From assembly GCA_028684915.1 (NCBI GenBank), contig JAQUEZ010000249.1, positions 1-8,648 of the forward strand: a DNA stretch of 8,648 bases, read 5' to 3'. This document shows positions 6,573-8,648 of the stretch, piece after piece. How positions within the stretch are numbered: the first letter of the stretch is position 1; every line of letters begins with the position of its first letter. The position numbers and the translations under genes were made by a program. The notes beneath the pieces are model-generated. The model was not told the DNA's origin, ran no database searches, and saw only the letters and a list, made by a program, of their open reading frames with translations. This DNA comes from Desulfobulbus sp. (GTDB lineage: Bacteria > Desulfobacterota > Desulfobulbia > Desulfobulbales > Desulfobulbaceae).

Positions 6573-6581
6573 GGCTGTCAA
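6551..6581 (-). promoter_or_regulatory. Probable promoter of the main leftward early operon
   Basis: On the minus strand a perfect TTGACA (6581..6576) is followed, after 19 bases, by TATTTT (6556..6551). The spacing is long and the -10 imperfect, but the site lies just before the first gene of a ten-gene minus-strand series. The -35 lies inside a small dyad, TGGCT-tgac-AGCCA (6572..6585), which could be an operator. Transcription would begin near 6544, almost at the start codon of the 101-aa gene. Confidence 0.5.
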
Positions 6582-6622
6582 GCCACCACAACTGTTGAAC
6601 CATTTCACACAAGGAGGAAAAC

Positions 6623-7036
6623 ATGCGCGCCACAAAAGAACTTCCTCGTGAAGAGACCTTCATTGACTGCACGGGCGTTTCTCGCCGTTTTTTAATTGAA
6701 CGCGTGCACCCTTCTGAGCACGAGTTCCACCTTAGAGCGACAGAACTCATTGATGGCAATGGACTCTCCAGGTACATCTTTGAGGTCTCTTCCTTTTCGA
6801 ACCAAGATGCCTGCGGAAAGCTGCACCGTAAAATATCATCTGGGCTTGCCTTGAAATACATCCGGTCCACGCCTGCTTATGGGGTAGCTTTAACGCACGA
6901 CCGGATGCGCGGACGTATCGTTGCTGGTGGATTCGTCGTTGATGGCCGGTTTGTGGACCATGAGTCGTTCGAAGCGCTCTTGAACAAGTCCCAGGGACTC
7001 CAGTTCGAATTCGTTCTCTCCAGCCCGACAGAGTAA
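6623..7036 (+). CDS. Hypothetical protein on the opposite strand to the early operon, 137 aa
   Basis: I do not recognise this protein. The ATG at 6623 has an excellent AAGGAGG six bases upstream, which strongly favours a real gene. The sequence (MRATKELPREETFIDCTGVS, then FLIERVHPSEHEFHLRATEL) looks like a soluble mixed alpha/beta protein with no signal peptide or membrane segment. 'GNGLSRYIFEVSS' and 'HDRMRGRIVAGGFVVDGRF' are the most distinctive stretches. It is transcribed toward the repressor, between two leftward genes, and its last 147 nt overlap the end of the convergent 132-aa gene. It may be an accessory gene with its own promoter. No terminator hairpin is visible directly after its stop. 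Confidence 0.75.
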   Translation: MRATKELPREETFIDCTGVSRRFLIERVHPSEHEFHLRATELIDGNGLSRYIFEVSSFSNQDACGKLHRKISSGLALKYIRSTPAYGVALTHDRMRGRIVAGGFVVDGRFVDHESFEALLNKSQGLQFEFVLSSPTE

Positions 7037-7288
7037 CTTTTCCTTATTCCCATCGAATACGCGTTGCAGGCGAACGTATCTTCCCATGTAACATTCGAGA
7101 TCCTCAGAAAAGCATTCCTCGTCATTCCACATAACCCGGCATCCTGGCAGGACAACCCTCGTTGCCTCGTCAACGACAACGAGGATGTCCGGATTCATCC
7201 TTTTCCCCTCTGAAAAAGGATGAATCGCATTGAAGCGATGCCCTTCGCAGATTGACTTGTGAAGTTCTTGAATTCCACCGTCCGCCAT
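6890..7288 (-). CDS. Hypothetical protein, first leftward gene after the repressor control region, 132 aa
   Basis: I do not recognise this protein. The ATG at 7288..7286 has GGAGG six bases upstream. An internal ATG at 7198..7196 (MNPDILVVVDEATRV) also has an SD-like GAGGGG, so a 102-aa form is possible. The middle part has alternating beta-like strands and several cysteines (PGCRVMWNDEECF, DLECYMGRYVRL). The C-terminal 49 residues are encoded opposite the end of the 137-aa gene, and the last 18 (INDESTSNDTSAHPVVR and neighbours) look unstructured. It sits where Mu has ner, but it does not resemble an HTH protein. It is probably the first gene made from the leftward promoter near 7400. Confidence 0.68.
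   Translation of the reverse strand: MADGGIQELHKSICEGHRFNAIHPFSEGKRMNPDILVVVDEATRVVLPGCRVMWNDEECFSEDLECYMGRYVRLQRVFDGNKEKLLCRAGENEFELESLGLVQERFERLMVHKPAINDESTSNDTSAHPVVR
7157..7184. repeat. Inverted repeat inside the 132-aa gene
   Basis: CCTCGTTG (7157..7164) and CAACGAGG (7177..7184) form an 8-bp stem around 12 nt. It lies eight bases from the larger 7192..7226 hairpin, so the leftward mRNA can fold two hairpins in a row near the 5' end of this gene. Confidence 0.5.
7192..7226. repeat. Perfect 13-bp inverted repeat enclosing an internal SD and start codon
   Basis: GATTCATCCTTTT (7192..7204) and AAAAGGATGAATC (7214..7226) are exact reverse complements around a 9-nt loop. In leftward mRNA the loop contains GAGGGG and the 3' arm contains the ATG of codon 31 of the 132-aa gene. 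Folding would thus sequester the internal start site. It lies inside the coding sequence if translation begins at 7288. Confidence 0.7.
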
Positions 7289-7325
7289 ACCCCACCTCCA
7301 CTGTCTGATTAAATTTTGAGTCGGA

Positions 7326-7345
7326 CATTGAAGGAACCTTCAATG
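7326..7345. promoter_or_regulatory. Palindrome in the leader of the first leftward gene, possible operator
   Basis: CATTGAAGG and CCTTCAATG are perfect 9-bp arms separated by AA. The site lies 38-57 bp upstream of the 132-aa gene's start and just upstream of a TTTAAT that could be a weak -10 box. It could be a binding site for one of the HTH proteins encoded here, or an RNA hairpin, although the 2-nt centre makes a tight RNA loop unlikely without opening a pair or two. Confidence 0.55.
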
Positions 7346-7393
7346 CCGTGTTACTATCAACTTGCATCCCCACTTTGCGGGAAGCGTTGAGTT

Positions 7394-7422
7394 AACTTAG
7401 ATCAAACATAATTAACTGTCAA
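7394..7422 (-). promoter_or_regulatory. Leftward early promoter (Pe-like)
   Basis: On the minus strand a perfect TTGACA (7422..7417) is followed after exactly 17 bases by TAAGTT (7399..7394). The -10 is weak (three of six), which would suit a regulated promoter. AGTTAA occurs just after the -35 and again overlapping the -10, 20 bp apart. On the plus strand these read as TTAACT at 7412..7417 and 7392..7397. A repressor half-site lies 14 bp upstream. Transcription would start near 7387 and give a leader of about 100 nt before the 132-aa gene. Confidence 0.6.
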
Positions 7423-7435
7423 TCACTTTTTGCGC

Positions 7436-7567
7436 GTCAGACTTCTCTCGTTGTTCGCTTTGGCTTATTTTTGTTTTATCTGATTGAATTTTCGTTTCAA
7501 ATACCGAAGTATGACGCCATTTCTTCAGGTCATACTTCGGTCATACTTCTCAAGAACGAACTATGAC
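7436..7567. promoter_or_regulatory. Operator array: five copies of a 10-bp half-site between repressor and leftward promoter
   Basis: The half-site GTCATACTTC occurs exactly at 7529..7538 and 7540..7549 on the plus strand and at 7506..7515 on the minus strand. One-mismatch copies are GTCAGACTTC at 7436..7445 (plus) and GTCATAGTTC at 7558..7567 (minus). The two tandem copies are 11 bp apart, one helical turn. The first inverted pair extends to 13 perfect base pairs per arm (7503..7515 and 7529..7541). The last copy ends 5 bp before the repressor start codon, where an SD would be, and the first lies just upstream of the leftward -35. This is the expected position for the operators of a CI-type repressor that controls the early promoter and itself. 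Binding by this repressor is inferred. Confidence 0.85.
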
Positions 7568-7572
7568 CGAAC

Positions 7573-8340
7573 ATGATTGATCAAAATCAATTTGAAGAGT
7601 CCTGGGAAAGGGTCGAAAAGTTAACTGGCTGGAAGAAACACAAGGAGCTGGCAGACTTTCTTGGCATCTCAGGATCCTCAGTATCAGGAACCAAAAGTCG
7701 TGGAAACTTTCCCCTCGAATGGGCCTACAAGATCGCCGCCGACTTTGGTGGAAGCACTGATTGGATAATAGACGGGAAGGGGCCTATGCGGCCTGGAATG
7801 GATCAAGAGCAGCTATCCCGCCCGGCCTACAAAGAGGTTGAGCGCATGGATCCGCCGCAATCATGCACCGTGGATGCAGCTGGCCGCATATCAATTCCAC
7901 GCTGGCAAAACCCAGACCCGGAGATGTTTGATTACGTGCCTTTGGCTGAGGCGCAATTGTCCGCAGGTGGCGGTTGTTTTGTGCTTTCTGAAGAGATGGA
8001 AGGCTACTACGCTTTCAGGAAGAATTGGTTGAGCAGGGTGGCGTCAAGCGCCAAGAATTTGGTACTCATGCGTGTCCAGGGGGATTCGATGCACCCAACC
8101 ATTCAGGACGGCGACACCGTGATGATAGACACCGGGCGTGTATCTATAAAAGAGGGGATGCTCTACGCACTGCGCTTCAACTCAACCATCATGGTTAAGC
8201 GCCTCGCCTTTCGCACTGGCGGCCGAATCCAAATCATCTCCGACAACCGCCAGGAATACGATCCATTCGAGGCCGACGTCAAAGACTTACACCTCATCGG
8301 CGAGATTATCTTCTTTTGTCGATCCTTCGTGCCAGATTAA
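7573..8340 (+). CDS. Phage repressor, CI-type HTH plus S24 self-cleaving peptidase domain, 255 aa
   Basis: This is the immunity repressor. Residues 8-67 form a CI-like HTH domain (ERVEKLTGWKKHKELADFL, GISGSSVSGTKSRGNF, then WAYKIAADFGGSTDWII). Residues about 120-250 form the S24/LexA-like domain. The catalytic pair is Ser172 in VQGDSMHPTI and Lys209 in IMVKRLAF, and the probable cleavage site is Ala131-Gly132 in AQLSAGGGC. The position of each element suits a RecA-stimulated self-cleaving repressor, so induction by DNA damage is likely, unlike Mu's own c protein. The ATG at 7573 has no recognisable SD and is preceded by an operator half-site, suggesting weak or leaderless, autoregulated expression. 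It is divergent from the leftward early genes, as in Mu. Confidence 0.95.
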   Translation: MIDQNQFEESWERVEKLTGWKKHKELADFLGISGSSVSGTKSRGNFPLEWAYKIAADFGGSTDWIIDGKGPMRPGMDQEQLSRPAYKEVERMDPPQSCTVDAAGRISIPRWQNPDPEMFDYVPLAEAQLSAGGGCFVLSEEMEGYYAFRKNWLSRVASSAKNLVLMRVQGDSMHPTIQDGDTVMIDTGRVSIKEGMLYALRFNSTIMVKRLAFRTGGRIQIISDNRQEYDPFEADVKDLHLIGEIIFFCRSFVPD

Positions 8341-8344
8341 AAGA

Positions 8345-8368
8345 AGAACCTCTCGACCGAGAGGTTCT
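8345..8368 (+). terminator. Hairpin directly after the repressor gene, possible terminator
   Basis: AGAACCTCTC (8345..8354) pairs perfectly with GAGAGGTTCT (8359..8368) around the loop GACC, four bases after the repressor stop codon. The position fits a terminator, but the following bases (GAATCACCTTTATCTT) are only mildly T-rich, so termination strength is uncertain. Confidence 0.6.
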
Positions 8369-8388
8369 GAATCACCTTTATCTTCTGA

Positions 8389-8586
8389 CGAGTAGCAAAA
8401 TCGAATGGAAAAGTAGAAGCCGTAGGGTATACTGAACTTGAAGAAAAAGTAGAAGAGTCTACCATCGAACATCCTTTCCATGACAAAGATTATTATAACC
8501 CAGATAGAGTTAGTTTTCGTCAGGCATTCGAAGATTTGGCAGTACGCGCCTATAGGGCAGTCGTAAATAAAAATGGGCGGCAATAA
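8389..8586 (+). pseudogene. Start-less open frame, possible C-terminal gene remnant, 65 codons
   Basis: After a TGA at 8386..8388 the plus frame stays open for 65 codons to TAA at 8584..8586. There is no ATG or GTG anywhere in it and the only TTG is near the end, so it cannot be translated as a normal gene. The peptide (KVEAVGYTELEEKVEESTIE, then HPFHDKDYYNPDRVSFRQ and FEDLAVRAYRAVVNKNG) looks like real protein: charged, with an amphipathic C-terminal helix. I do not recognise it. Base composition is more AT-rich than the phage genes. The simplest explanation is the 3' end of a host gene cut by the phage insertion, or a decayed phage gene. The minus strand is also open here but gives an unlikely Phe-rich peptide. 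Confidence 0.4.
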
Positions 8587-8648
8587 ATCTTTTTTTTATA
8601 TATATCAAAATGTTGCCTCAAGCATCAAACTGTACTGGTCCAGTTATG
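8587..8648. other. AT-rich end of the window without a gene
   Basis: A run of eight or more T residues followed by TATATATA lies right after the start-less frame. It could be a weak terminator tail, though no GC hairpin precedes it. The last bases hold a short dyad, ACTGG-T-CCAGT, near 8633..8644. No gene, phage end or target duplication can be identified from this stretch alone. Confidence 0.4.

Noticed and set aside
7501..7571. Repeats considered as a CRISPR-like array
   Set aside because: The copies are only 10-13 bp, in both orientations and with 1-20-nt spacers. They fit operators, not a CRISPR.
8287..8583. Minus-strand open frame of 98 codons behind the repressor
   Set aside because: It begins at TTG without an SD, overlaps the repressor end, and gives a Phe/Ile/Tyr-rich peptide expected from AT-rich antisense DNA.
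8633..8644. ACTGG-T-CCAGT dyad as the phage end or attachment site
   Set aside because: The arms are only 5 bp, and neither a terminal CA with target duplication nor matching transposase sites can be shown from one end.

Overview
This window is the early (immunity and transposition) end of a Mu-like transposable phage or prophage, seen in reverse orientation. The diagnostic genes are a 699-residue DDE transposase of the MuA type (2562..4661, minus), a MuB-type AAA+ ATPase directly downstream of it (1725..2477, minus), a CI/S24-type repressor (7573..8340, plus) divergent from the early genes, and the first 41 codons of a DUF3164 protein (1..124, minus), a family common in Mu-like early regions. 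The genes are moderately GC-rich, with good Shine-Dalgarno (SD) sequences and many 1-, 4- or 11-nt overlaps, as expected of a proteobacterial phage. I cannot name the host with confidence; a sulfate-reducer-like or other proteobacterium is a guess from general protein flavour only.

Layout from right to left, the direction of early transcription. Positions 8341..8648 lie behind the repressor: a hairpin, then an AT-richer stretch with an open frame that has no start codon (8389..8586). This may be a gene broken at the phage end. Next is the repressor, preceded by a 284-bp control region (7289..7572). That region holds five copies of a 10-bp half-site (GTCATACTTC or a one-mismatch variant), a leftward promoter with a perfect TTGACA -35 box, AGTTAA repeats spanning that promoter, and a 20-bp palindrome in the leader. 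Left of it are a 132-aa minus-strand gene and a 137-aa plus-strand gene that converge and overlap by 147 nt. A second control region (6539..6622) starts the main leftward operon.

The main operon runs without a real break from 6538 to the left edge: a 101-aa protein, a 140-aa protein with a helix-turn-helix (HTH) look and a coiled-coil tail, a 304-aa ParB/HTH-like protein, a 77-aa HTH protein, the transposase, the ATPase, a 196-aa protein with two winged-helix-like segments, a 110-aa HTH protein with four cysteines, a 57-aa membrane protein, a 130-aa helical protein, and the DUF3164 protein. By analogy with Mu, the repressor should hold the leftward promoter(s) off. When it is inactivated, probably by RecA-stimulated self-cleavage because an S24 domain is present, the early genes are made. 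The transposase and its ATPase then carry out replicative transposition.

The transposition core itself is well known. What looks least described is the regulatory layer: the operator array, the four small genes plus one 304-aa gene between the control region and the transposase where Mu itself has only ner, the convergent gene pair, and several strong hairpins. No tRNA, rRNA, CRISPR array or insertion sequence was seen.
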